NCBI GenBank assembly: GCA_040954595.2
Contig: CM082597.2
Location: forward strand, 5,084,001-5,148,000
Reading direction: 5' to 3'
Length of the DNA: 64,000 bases
DNA from: Balanoglossus misakiensis
Lineage: Eukaryota > Hemichordata
Numbering within the stretch: position 1 is the first letter of the stretch; each line of letters begins with the position of its first letter. Below the pieces are notes generated by a model, which had not been told where the DNA came from, did not search any database, and saw only the letters and a program-made list of their open reading frames with translations. The translations under genes and the position numbers were made by a program. This document shows, in pieces, positions 1-12,100 of this stretch.

Positions 1-21
1 CATACAGAATAAGGGACTTAC

Positions 22-135
22 CTGTAAGACCCTCACATTTAGAATGTACCCAACTCTCACAGGATGCACACTGCATCATTTTCGATTCATAATCATCGTC
101 CGTGTAGCACTGTTGGCATAGAGGGCAGTAGTTAC
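22..135 (-). CDS. KMT2A: KMT2A exon 14: PHD3 (last exon in window)
   Basis: This 114-nt exon covers residues 1191-1228 plus one base. NYCPLCQQCYTDDDYESKMM and QCASCESWVHSKCEGLT form the PHD3 finger, which in MLL1 reads H3K4me3 and binds CYP33. Donor GTAAGT at 21-16 shows that another exon follows outside the window. Confidence 0.96.
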
Positions 136-3100
136 CTGTCACGACAAAAAAGAGAGAAAATGCAACGACATTAAAATACTGGCAAAAGCTTAGTACACTG
201 ATAGTCTATCATAGTACAGACTTAGAAATGTATTAACACATGCTCTGGGGCTTTTGAAATGCTGGCATAAATTCTAGTGTGACAAATGTGTTAGGGAAAT
301 GCCAGCATTTAATGAACAGCCTTGTACATTGTATTGTCGCGAATATTGTTTTCACATCATAGTGTTTTTCTATGCTATCAAATTACATGTCAGAATAAAT
401 AAACACTTTGGTTATCCATAAACAGTGCAATAAAGCAAATCTGTCTTGATATATGTTGTTACAAATCTGTTACGTTGAATGTTACAAACCTTTGTCAAAT
501 AGTTTCCCACAATCCTGACAAAGTGAAAAGTCATGTGACCACTGAGCGTTGAATGACTGGCCAGGGGTCGTTGCTCCACAGCTCTTGCACCGAACACATT
601 TCGTGCAGATCTGAGAGAAAGATTAGAAACAAGTCAAAAAGAAGTTCAAGCAAGTCTTCTCTCCAAGAAAGATTGTCAGTCCAATTCTCTGAATATAATG
701 ATAAATCAACTTGCATTTTATGAGTTTCAATCACAGATCTCCCAAACGAATCCATGATTCACATATAAAGTAAGTCTGTACACACAACCACAAGAACAAA
801 TCCGCAAATCCACCCCCCCCCCCTTCCAAAAAAAGTTCATCCTCGCCATTGAAAACATGTGAAATGACGTGAGCATTTTTTAGCCCGTTCACCCCAAGTT
901 CCCACTTCACAGGTTCCACCTGGCCATAGACAACAATGGATTTGGACCAAACCATGGCGATGAAAGGGCATAGGAGAGTAAAATAGCATACTCACCCAGA
1001 CTTTCTTCCTCTTAGTTGGTTTGGTTGGATAATTTGGACCTAGACATTCAGCATGGTACGTATGGTGGCACTTATCACACTGGAGTAACTGTTAAATGCA
1101 CAAACATACAACAAAGACAAATTATTAAGAGCAAGTAAGGGAACCAAAGCACATGACATCCATACGTGTCTCTATCCAAAATTTCCTCTGTGGGCGTTTT
1201 AAAGGCAGACAATCGTTTTATACGCATGTGCATAATTTCGTGTACAAACATTATGTCCAATTCAAATCTTCCGCAAATTTTGCATTTTACAAATTCAAAT
1301 AGTCGTCTGCCTTCGCTTCCTTCCATATTTCATGCACACCGTATGTTGGCATCTAATGGGGCTTTAATACTCCCATGAATGATTAATAATCTCTCCCCTC
1401 TCCCTCACACACACACACCCTCCCCTCCCCCCACCATACTTACATTCTGTTGCCTGCCACAGACATGACAGAATTTACATCTGCGACAACACCAAGTATC
1501 CGAGTGACCTTCCAATGGCTTCTCGTCGTCTTCCAGACAGAATTCATGGAATGGTTCACAACACACGTTGCAATACACCAACTGGAACCAAAACAGATAA
1601 TAACAGGTATACAATCAAGCAGTGTTTTTGTTAAGGTCGGTGCCCAGGTAAATATTACCAGGGTTGATAATACTGCCCGTACAGCACTGGGTCAGGGAAC
1701 CTGACTATTTAACCCTAACGCTGCCAAGTCAGTTGAAACTGGTTTGATTTCCAGGGAGCCTAGAATCCTGGCTCCCAGGCCTGTTAGGCTGCCAAGTGTG
1801 TGTTAATCAGTAGGGCGTATACTGAGACCCTCAGACCAATACAGTACAAACCAGTGCAATTTGGTATATTTTACAGGGGGCTCAGACTGCCAAGTGTGTC
1901 TAGGTCTTTATGAGAGCCATGTCAAGACAGTAAAAATACGTTTTAGAAGAAAAATACGTATTTTAAGGGACTTGACACTCTAAACAGGTATGACACCCAG
2001 TAGCATTAGGGATACAGACAACAAGCATAATTCACCTACCTCGTGCTTGCCAGTACTAGCACAAAGGAAACACACTGTCCTTGTTACCAGAGGCATGGTC
2101 GATATGATTGGCATCCCATAATCCCACACACTCTCCACCTCGTAGTCTTCTTGCTGCATGGGAAGGGTTCAAGTCAAGACAATCATGTATCGTGGTAAAA
2201 ATATAATAAAACATTTTAGAACCATATCTTTCAGCTGATTTTGGAGTGCTTTTTCTGAGACTGTTATGGGTCAAAAATTAATATCTCCAACATGCAGGTG
2301 ACATCATTTTAAGGGGCACGGGTCCCCTGTTGCTAGGGGGTAAACCAATAGGGTTTCATGTTTCTTATACCCCCTGTAAGCATTATCTACTCTCGTCAGT
2401 GATTGGTTACCTTGTACTCTATCCTGATGAGATTGCCATTGGTTATAACCGGAGCTGTCTTTGGTCTGGCAGCCACTGAACTGCCAGGCACTGCTGAGAC
2501 ACTGCTGTTGGGTCTCTCCTGAAGAATAAACACATGCATAGGTAAGCAATGTTCACCGAATTAAATAGTTGTGCCACCTAGGCATGTGAAAATAATGACT
2601 GAATTTCAAGATGGCAGACTACTGCTATGTTTTATAATTTTTTACCAGACAATATAAGGTGAATGCATTTTGCTAGTTGTATACAATGACACAACTCAAT
2701 GCCATAAACCTTTTTTTGAAATACTAATAATTTCATGAATTGTTCAGTGATTTCAAATTCGAGGATTTTTTCTGTGATTTTCAAACTTTAGAGTAATAGC
2801 AATAATTCTCTTTCAATGCACGTACCTCTTTCTTCCTTTTCTGCAGTTTGCTAGGGGGTACTCTTTCCCTCTTTGGTCTTGGTGCTTTGGGTACTACATA
2901 ACATAAATTGAGTAACATAATCGTTTTAAGGTAGATGGAATGTGATAACCACACACTGCATCTGGGTAGTCACCTACCTTAAAAACATGCAGCAAATTTG
3001 GAAAATTTGAAAGCTTTTGCAGAAAACTTGCACGGGTCTAATAACTTTGAAAAATATAGTATAAAGGCTATAAAGTATCTAGCCAATGTTTATATATAAT

Positions 3101-6100
3101 ATTTATAATGCAAGGCATACAAAACTTGCAAATAGTTGTGATTAGTTTCATCATAACACGATATAAATATTGCAAATGGTATATTCTTACCAATTTCAGG
3201 TGCTCCAAGTGCTGGTATTGGGGCCTTACACTTCTTATGGCTAAAACAAAATGGTTGGAGAGTCATTACATGTGAAATTGAAAAAAAGGCAGTGAGAGAG
3301 AGACTTTGTCCCTTTATTTGTCTATCACTATTATCAGCATACGACCTAGAATTCACTTAGGTAATCAATTCATTTACATAAATATGATTATAACACATGT
3401 TAAAATTATATATTTATATACAGCAATAAAACAGATAATTCAAAAACAAAGAAACTGAATATGACTGAGTTTTGTGTGATGACAGTATCATATAAAGTCT
3501 AATGGTAATATGTTATAGATATAAAACAAATTCTGCATATAATGTTATAATTCTGACAAAATTATAAATGCTGTAAGTACTATCTCTTTACAAGTGACAT
3601 GAAACATTATGTCACGTATATAATGTCAAGTATATATAACACATAATCAGGGTTCTCCCCAGGAAAAAATCATAGCGTCGGGGCTAATTTGCATGCTAAT
3701 TTGCATATTAATTAACATAAAAATTACATATAGCATAAGCTTCTATTTGACATCACTGTGCCCCCCCCCCCAATTATGTCGTCTGCTATACAAGTATTCT
3801 GCAGATTTGTGGACGCATAGCATGACCTCCAACAAAAGTTGCTACATCTTTTGACAAGTTTAGATAAGGTGTTGCAAAATGCGTACGCTCACTTGTTGCC
3901 ATCTGTGCGTGCGTGCGTGTTACTAGGGCTATGATGCTATTTATAGGACGCCTGTCTGAAGATAACTGGTGCACTGAATGAAATGGGCAGCGTACTGCTC
4001 TTGAGAGCGTGCAGAGCTGCATTGCTTCTAGGGTGATTAAAGCCGTGATTAACACCGTGAAAGGTGTGAAATGACTCCGTTGTGTTCACTATTCATCAAG
4101 AATTGAAAGGAAGTAGCAAGTTATAGTAAAAACAAAGGCGGACGTAAGGCAAAAATACGGAGTTGACAATAACATGTTAGCGTAGCGGGCAGACATAATA
4201 GCGTCGGGGGGAAAGCCATAGCGTCGGGGCCGTTAGTGATAGCGTCGGGGCCCCCGACGCTGTTTGGGCCTGGGGAGAACCCTGATAATGTAAAAGCTGC
4301 AAGTACCCAGTGAAGGGGACAGGTGAATTAATACCATTAAAACATTTAGATTACAAATGAAGTGTATTAATCAGAGAAAAAGGAATCCACTTATCATACT
4401 GTTAGTGTTAGTGGAACAGAGAAGGGTATATACCCTTTCTGTCATAATCATGGACTAATCTGCCACTATTGTCTATGATTGGGTTATTCCATGTTTGTTA
4501 GAAAGGGGTGATAAGGTCACAATTGGATAGCAAGAGAAATGAAAAGTGTTTTTCAGTGAAATTAGGATATTTGACTTCTTGCCATTCTGGGGCCAACTGA
4601 CTTACATGCAACACTGACGTTTGATGTTTGGTCCGCCATATTTCGTTTTGTCGCTGCAAAATAAAGGCAGGGAGTTTGTTTATTAATTTTGAGAATAGCA
4701 AGTTCTCAACTTACATGCAACACTGTTTTTTGACATTTGGTCCACCATACTTAGTTTTATCGCTGTGAAGAAAATAAAATAGATAGATAGATAGTTTGTT
4801 TCACCAGAAAGATGCATTTGACATAACTGGTGCGGACCAGGGAAGTAGTTCTAGTGGAACTAGTCATGTCCCTGGCCCTAAATACATATAAATCATTGAA
4901 ACAAATAATGCAATTGCCATACACAATTGCATAAACAATTTAAAATGGGTGTTGTGATGGCCTGTGATCCGAGAAACTTTCTCTTAGTGGTAGGGGTCAA
5001 AATGATCAGATTCAGCAAATGTAGAATATAGATCAGTAAGTGTCGAATGTACAGTCAAACCTGTCTGTAGTGGCCAGTCAAAGAACATTCCTAAACTGGC
5101 CTTTATAGACAGGTGGCCTTTATATACAGGTCAATTAATGTACATGTAAATTGCATAGGTACTGTAACAAAGTGGCCACTATATAGAGGTGGCCACTAAC
5201 ACAGGTTTGACTGTGCATGTAACAAATTACTGGATTTAGAATAGATGAGAACAGCAAATGTATATTATTTGCTCGACATTTTGCTGACTCAGCATCCTGT
5301 GTACTCACAGACAGTATTCACACTTGCGACAATCCGCAACGCGTTGACATCCCTCGCATTCTCCGCACCGCCGTCTCCTCTTCCGGGGCTTGGCTGGAGT
5401 GTCTTCCTTGGGAACTGTCTTGGTCTCCCTCTTGGGAATCGTCTTGTTCTCCTTCTTGGGAGAGAGTTGGGGTGTCTCGTCGTCACTCACAACAGGCTCT
5501 GTGACAAAACGGCAGGGAAAATGTTGGTGCTTGATTATAGCGATCTGAGAAACCACTTGAAAGTGAATTTGTTACAGTACGCAATCAACTGACATACATG
5601 CAAGCCTTTGATGAAAAATCAGCAATGAAAATGAGAAGACAGATATAAACTTTGACTAAACCCATGTCAACATTTTACTTATCCATTACATTTTTGAAAT
5701 TTATTTTATTTAAATTTTATTTCTGTTTGCAGTGGAACAAGAAAATCGCCTTTGGTACACAGAACACAAATACTGAAATTAAAACGCAAAGTTATAGCTA
5801 ATGTCCCCTTTTAATGGCCACAACCAATTCTGTGCAGCTCAAACCATTTTCCTTGTAACACTGCAAATCCTCACACTTACTTTCCTCTTTCTTTTCTCTC
5901 AGTTTCTCCTTCTCTCGTTCCGGCAAGGCACTTAGTCTGAGTTCATGGTTGTCGTCTCCAAAAAGCGCCCTGGACTGCCCCAACACGACCGCAGCTCTGC
6001 GGCAGACATGTTTGATCCGAGGCCCCCTAGTTGAGTTGCTACTCGTAGTGCTGACGTTGTCCGACGTATCTGCGTCATCATCCTGTATGGGCTATAACAA

Positions 6101-9100
6101 TTTGAGACAAAACGTGCACATCATTTGGTGTCTTATCACCCCCGTATCAATCTGACAGTGGAACAATCTCAATCCCCTCACGCGAGACAGATATGAAAGT
6201 CCAAATACTGCAATTTTTAGTGGGAAAACAACATCACAGCACAACAAATCTTTAGGACGTTTTATAAACTATTGAAAACTTACACTCTCTCTGGTAGGCT
6301 GGTTTTCCTTCACTTCAGGCTGTGACATGTTTGCTGAAAAACGAAGAGATATAGAATACTTATTATTATTATATCAAATCACCTTCATGAAATTACATAC
6401 GTACATTGTAAGTTGTAAATTACAACTTGACTAGCAACTGAATCATGACAATCTTATAAGTCATTTCCTTTAATCAGGTTTAACTGTAATAACATTATGA
6501 AATTCTGTCTTCCTGTTTTCAAGAATCATCCATCCTTGAAAAATAAGCTTAAAGGTATATGGTCACCTCCAATTTAGATACGCCCATATTTGGCTGAAGT
6601 GGCGTATTGTAGCGTTCTAAAGAACAAATAGTTGCGCTCTTTTTTTCGCGTGTGCCACCCACTGAAAATCTGTGATTGGTTAGATTTCAATTCGCCATGA
6701 TAACTATAGCTAATTTTCCATAGGTGACCGTATACCTTTAACCCTTTCACCACCATGGTTTGGTCCAAATGATGACTCACCTGTTTGTAGAAACTCTGGC
6801 GATTCTGTATGGGTGGCCTGTGTTGCATTGTCGCTGCTGTTCATATCGACCAGCGACTCCAGATTGACGACCGGGAACGACTTGAGATCCACCGGGCTGT
6901 GAACCCTCTTCTGCTCCATCTCCAGCTGCATGTTCAGTTTCACCAGCTGGTCCTTCTTGACGGCCTCCGCCTGCTTCACGGCCTTGCTCAGCGCGGCCTT
7001 GTGCAGCTGCAGCTTGGCCTTCTTGACGAGCTCCGAGGGCCTGCGCGAGCCGGGCTTGCCTCCTTTCTTCGCGACCGCGGCTGTCTTCGACCTCGAACTT
7101 GCTTCAGTGGCAGCATCGTCGTCCGCTTTCGGTTTGCGGTCTCGCCCGAGCAGCTTGGCGACCGACGACTTGAGCAGCACTTTCCGCTTGGATCGCCTCT
7201 CCGGAGTCACGACTTGACTGCTGCTCGCCGGACGTTCGACCGGTTCCTCCTTCACGCCGGCATCGTTCGCGACGGCCGTTTCGGGAACGCGGTCACCGGA
7301 CACATGATCTCCCTCGTAGTTCTCAACGTCCATCAGCTGCTCCTGCTTGATCTCCTTTTCGACCGCCGCCTCCTGCTGAGCCTCGTTTCCCGACTCGCCA
7401 CTTCCGGCCGCAGGGGGCGCCGCCGCCTTCTGCAGCTCTACCGACTTCTTGGCGACGTCCTGCCTGGCTTTCTTCGTCAATTTGGCCGCAATCTCCTCCG
7501 TCTTCTTCTTTTCCGGAGATTTCTCTTTCCGCCGACCAAGTACCGCTTTCTTGTACCTCTGACTTGAGCTTTGCACATCTCCTTTAGCACCTCTCCTCGC
7601 GTCATATGGTGTTGGTGCTGTTTCACTACTTGCAAGTGGCTGCTGTGTCTTATCCGCATTGCTAGTGTCCGTACCTCCATCCACTGCTTGCTTAGAAGCC
7701 CCAGCAACCGTCGTCGCCACGTCCAGCCTGGGTAGTTTGGCACTAATGGTCGGTAAACTGTTATCCTCAAATAAACGCTTGTTAGGTTTAATCACACGCG
7801 ATGACCGCGCACTGACCATCGGCAAGACAAACTTCCGCGCACCTTTGAACGCAGTCACTCTCACTGACGAGACCTCTGCAGTACTGTCTTGTGTCGTTGC
7901 CCTATCCGAACTGTTCGCAAGCTTACCTTTCTCCAAAGCATCTCCATCTAGTTTTTCAGCCTTCACTTTCCCCTTAACAGTCTTGGCAGCTGGTTTCGCA
8001 ACGGTGTCTTTACACGTCCTTGACTTTTTATCAGATTTTTCCAGAATCTCGTTCTTTCCACCAGGTCTTATGGATTGCTCCTGTCCCAGCTGAGATTTCG
8101 CCAACATTTTAGCGGACTTCGTTCCTCTTGCTACCCTGGTTTGCGATTTACAATCATCCCCTGCTGTTGTTTGAGAGTTTGAAAATTCGGATAATGCAGC
8201 CAGAGATTCATTTGTCCTTTGTAACGAGGATTGCAATTTGGAGTAGGTACGAGTTTTTGCGACTGTTGACGATGACCCTGTCCTGTCTTTTTGAGACCTT
8301 ATATTTGTCGTGATCGGCGGACTGACTGGTTTGGGGTATTTTCGCGGCCTGCCACCTTTAGCCTTTTGGAGTATCTGTTGGACGACCTTAGTGTCAGCTT
8401 TCTTTGTCGCGGGAAGGACCCTGACTCGCCTTGCAATGCCTTTCCTAGGTCCAACGACAGCCTTGGGTTCGGTTTTCTCCGGGGATATGTCCCCCACTGC
8501 CTGCTCTTTCTCCGAAGCGCTCCTTTCATAAATAGTCGGCCTCCCGGGCCCCCGAACGATCTTGCCTTCCCGTCCATCGCTGAAGAGGCGTATCTTCAGC
8601 TTTTTCAGTTTGGGCACGAGCGACACCGTCTTCTGTTTGTTCTTCGCGTTCCCTCGCGTTGGCGACCGCGCGGCGACGCGGTCCTCGATCTCCTTCACCC
8701 GCTTGATGACGTGCGTGGTGGTCCGGAACTCGTTCGACTCCTCCTTCTTCAGGTCCTTGTACGACTTCCGGATGAGCGTCTTCAGCCGGCTGCGCGTCCG
8801 CTCCGACGCCGGCAGGGCCTCTAGGCTCAGCCGGGCGTGCGACAGGCGAGTCGTGATGCAGCTGCCGTGTTGCAGTGTCTCGGAGCTGAGCGGCAGACTC
8901 GGTATCGGCTCGCTGCTCTGTCTGCGCGTTCCTCTTGTTGACGTTCGCCTGTAGGCTTTGATTCCGACTTCCTCGGCAGAAAATCCAACAAATTCTTCCT
9001 CCTGTCAAAACGAAAGAGAACATAATCCCTTATTACACTGATACACATTATTCCATTGTATTTAAAAATGTCTTTAAAGGGACAAAATTTCTCTCTCACT

Positions 9101-12100
9101 GCCTTTTTCTAGTAATTATGTATGATACAAGACAAGTTGTTTATGTTATACTACATGTGGATATATAGTGAATCAACGTTCCACCACACATAATTTAAAT
9201 GGAAAAAGGGCAGCAAGAGAGAAACTTTGTCCCTTTAAAAAATGCGATCATTGGCAGCAAATTGTTCATTTCAATTAGTTTTATCCCGATTCAGTGATTA
9301 TAAACAGCTACCTATGGATATGTGTCAAGTAACTGTTCTCTAACATTAACATTACAATTCAGCAGGCTGTACACGTGGCCTGTAATCCATAACCTCGATT
9401 TAAAATGTTCTTTTTATAGCTACGCCCTTTGACATAATGCAGCATAAGCCTGCTCACCCCGAAATAACATATCTTGTTGACTTTAATTTTTAGTTTGAAA
9501 AAATAATTTGCATTGTACATGTACACAGGAAATCGTGATATGGGTCAAAGCAATATATACACCTGTCGTGTGCTTGTTATATTCCGAGCAATGAAATTTG
9601 TACGCCACATTCAAGTTCCTGTCTTCCCCGAGAGTTTCAATACAGCCTGCCTATCCCCAGAAACGAAAATTTACTGCCCGATACAGAATACAGGTCATTC
9701 CAATTTCCTGTTTTCACTTCAGGCAAACTGTGGCAGGAAACACCGACAGGTTTTCATATCCTGTGAACTCTTTGCTCACGTTTCCACCGATCATGAAATC
9801 ACTTGAAATTGATTGACCGAGATTTCATGGTTATCAGTGGATATTTAGTGAATCTGGTCTTACATTAATTAACACCAGCTTTTGGCATACTAACTTCTCA
9901 TCAGAAATTTCTGATAATAGTATCAGCCAATTTGCATATAACAATATACTGGTATAATAACCAGTATATTGACATTTGTCAATTTTTTTTATACAAAAAT
10001 GATTTATGCCAAAATTATAATTTGGACAGGTTCCAACTATGGAACATGCATATTACATGTACAAATATAAAACCATCAGGTTTACCTGTTACCGTTAGTG
10101 AGCATTCTTATTTCCAGGTAGCTCAGCTTACCGAGACATTTTAATTGCATATCATGTACAAAGTACCCACAACAGTTCAGTAATCAGTCTAATTTTAACA
10201 TCATTAAATCTAGATGTCTTCAGCTTTGATGGATTTGACAGTACATTGAGCAGCTTTTCTGACGAGCAGATGTTCTATTGAGGATAAAGCTGAAATCAAG
10301 TTAAATGGATACGTGTTTCCATTTCCTACAGAAGTCACTGATGTGTCTCACATACAAGAGAACTTACAATGTAATTACAATTTACAAATTATGTCCAAGT
10401 GGTGATTTGTGCAATATTTCCCACAAGTACCATCAGCGAGAAAACCTCCATCATCTCACGAACCACTTCACGAAAAACAATCCATCGATAATCATGAACG
10501 TCACTGACATCTGGCATTAAGTTTGTTTACACAGTGATACGTTTCTCACCCCTGAATAATTATATTACGTTCCTGGTGCTGCGTGCTCACACACCCACAT
10601 ACATATCATTTATGGCTGACATAGTTTTGCCTTCTCCATGTTTTATGTAGTATGTTCTGTGTGTTATGTGCACATGTTCTCTGTTTATGAATTATGTTTA
10701 TGAATTATGTTTACAAAATCATACTGCGGTTGATGGAATTTTGTTTCACAAAATGCAGTTTTGCAATCCATGGTCAACAGTGTCTGATACAAAGCAAATA
10801 AACTTATTAGTGATCGTTTCTGTGTTCCGACAAAAAAAAATCATTTAATCAGAAAAAGACGCTAAATATCTATGCTGGTCTGAAATAAACTGTCCCAGAC
10901 AACAGGACTGAGAAACTCTGTTAAGGGGTTCAGCTATGACCTGATAGCAACAAAAGCCAGGTCGCGTAATTGTGCGACTCCCTTCATGACCCCTTTGAGG
11001 CGTTAACTACTCCTGTCACATGTCAATACATGTCCAATATAACCTAGAATCACTGCAAACATGTCAGGGAAACCAAATAAACAAAAAGATCTGAAGAAAG
11101 GAAGTCTGAAACAAAGTGAATACTGAATAAAATATATGGTTTACCATAGATATAACTGCTGTGATTAATCGTAATATCTTAAAACTGGGTCAATCCGTAA
11201 ATGGGTCAATTTATGCAAATACGGAGTGTAGATTTTTTCCCCAACAGTTTGGGACTGTAAGAAATAATTTTAGGTCACACGACATGTCTGGAAATGAAGA
11301 GACTTGTTTGGGAAGCTATAGTTTCAGAATGCAACTCACGTGAAACAGACCACATGTTTTGAAATATACGCACTTTACTGACAATTTGCATATCGCATGT
11401 GTCAAGACCAGACCTGGCCCGACAACTGGGCACACAGGGGGTGGGGGTGGGTGGGGGCAGAGGGTGGATGTCTTCCGTGTAAAGTCGGGTCAGAAACAAT
11501 TGCAATATCGCTATGGCAACCGGAGAGGCAAGTAACTGATTGCAGAGACCCAGTAACGCTAATGGAGTCAAGACTGGAAATGCTTGACACTCTGAAGTAA
11601 CCAAACAAATTGCTCGTAACGATATTCTGACATTTACACTGAGCTAAACCCTATGCATAGGTGGGTAGGGTGTAGCTCACTGTGTTTTTCCAACTTTTTT
11701 ACACAATAACTCATCAAAACTCAATCTACACCAGAATGAAAACAATGAATTAAACAACTCACCTTAAACCAATTTAAACAAGCAATTAATATTACCCATG
11801 GTAAAAACAAAAGACTATTTAATTATAGAGGTTTAATTATAGCAGTACGTATATATCATTATTCAGCCTTTCTGAAAACAATGCAAAGGAACTGATGTCT
11901 TCCTTTTCATTGTTTGACAACTTGTGATCAGCATTAAATATTTTTTTCTAATCAGAGAGCATTCTGCAGTCAATATTACTCATTGACAAATGTGAATTCT
12001 TGAACACCAGTTTTATCACACCACTGTTAAGTATTATTATTATTGTAAAAATATGGATTGCATAAACTTTTTCAATATCAAGCCTGCAAAATACAAATTT

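Noticed and set aside
3786-4055. 89-residue minus-strand frame inside the hAT-like element as a transposase remnant
   Set aside because: No hAT dimerisation or BED-finger signature could be seen; too short to call.
6809-7567. A 252-residue plus-strand open frame opposite KMT2A exon 2
   Set aside because: It is antisense to well-supported coding sequence, is Leu/Arg-rich as expected for the complement of a Lys/Glu-rich exon, and resembles no family.
8291-8824. Plus-strand open frame of 177 residues opposite KMT2A exon 2
   Set aside because: Same reason: a shadow of GC-rich coding sequence.
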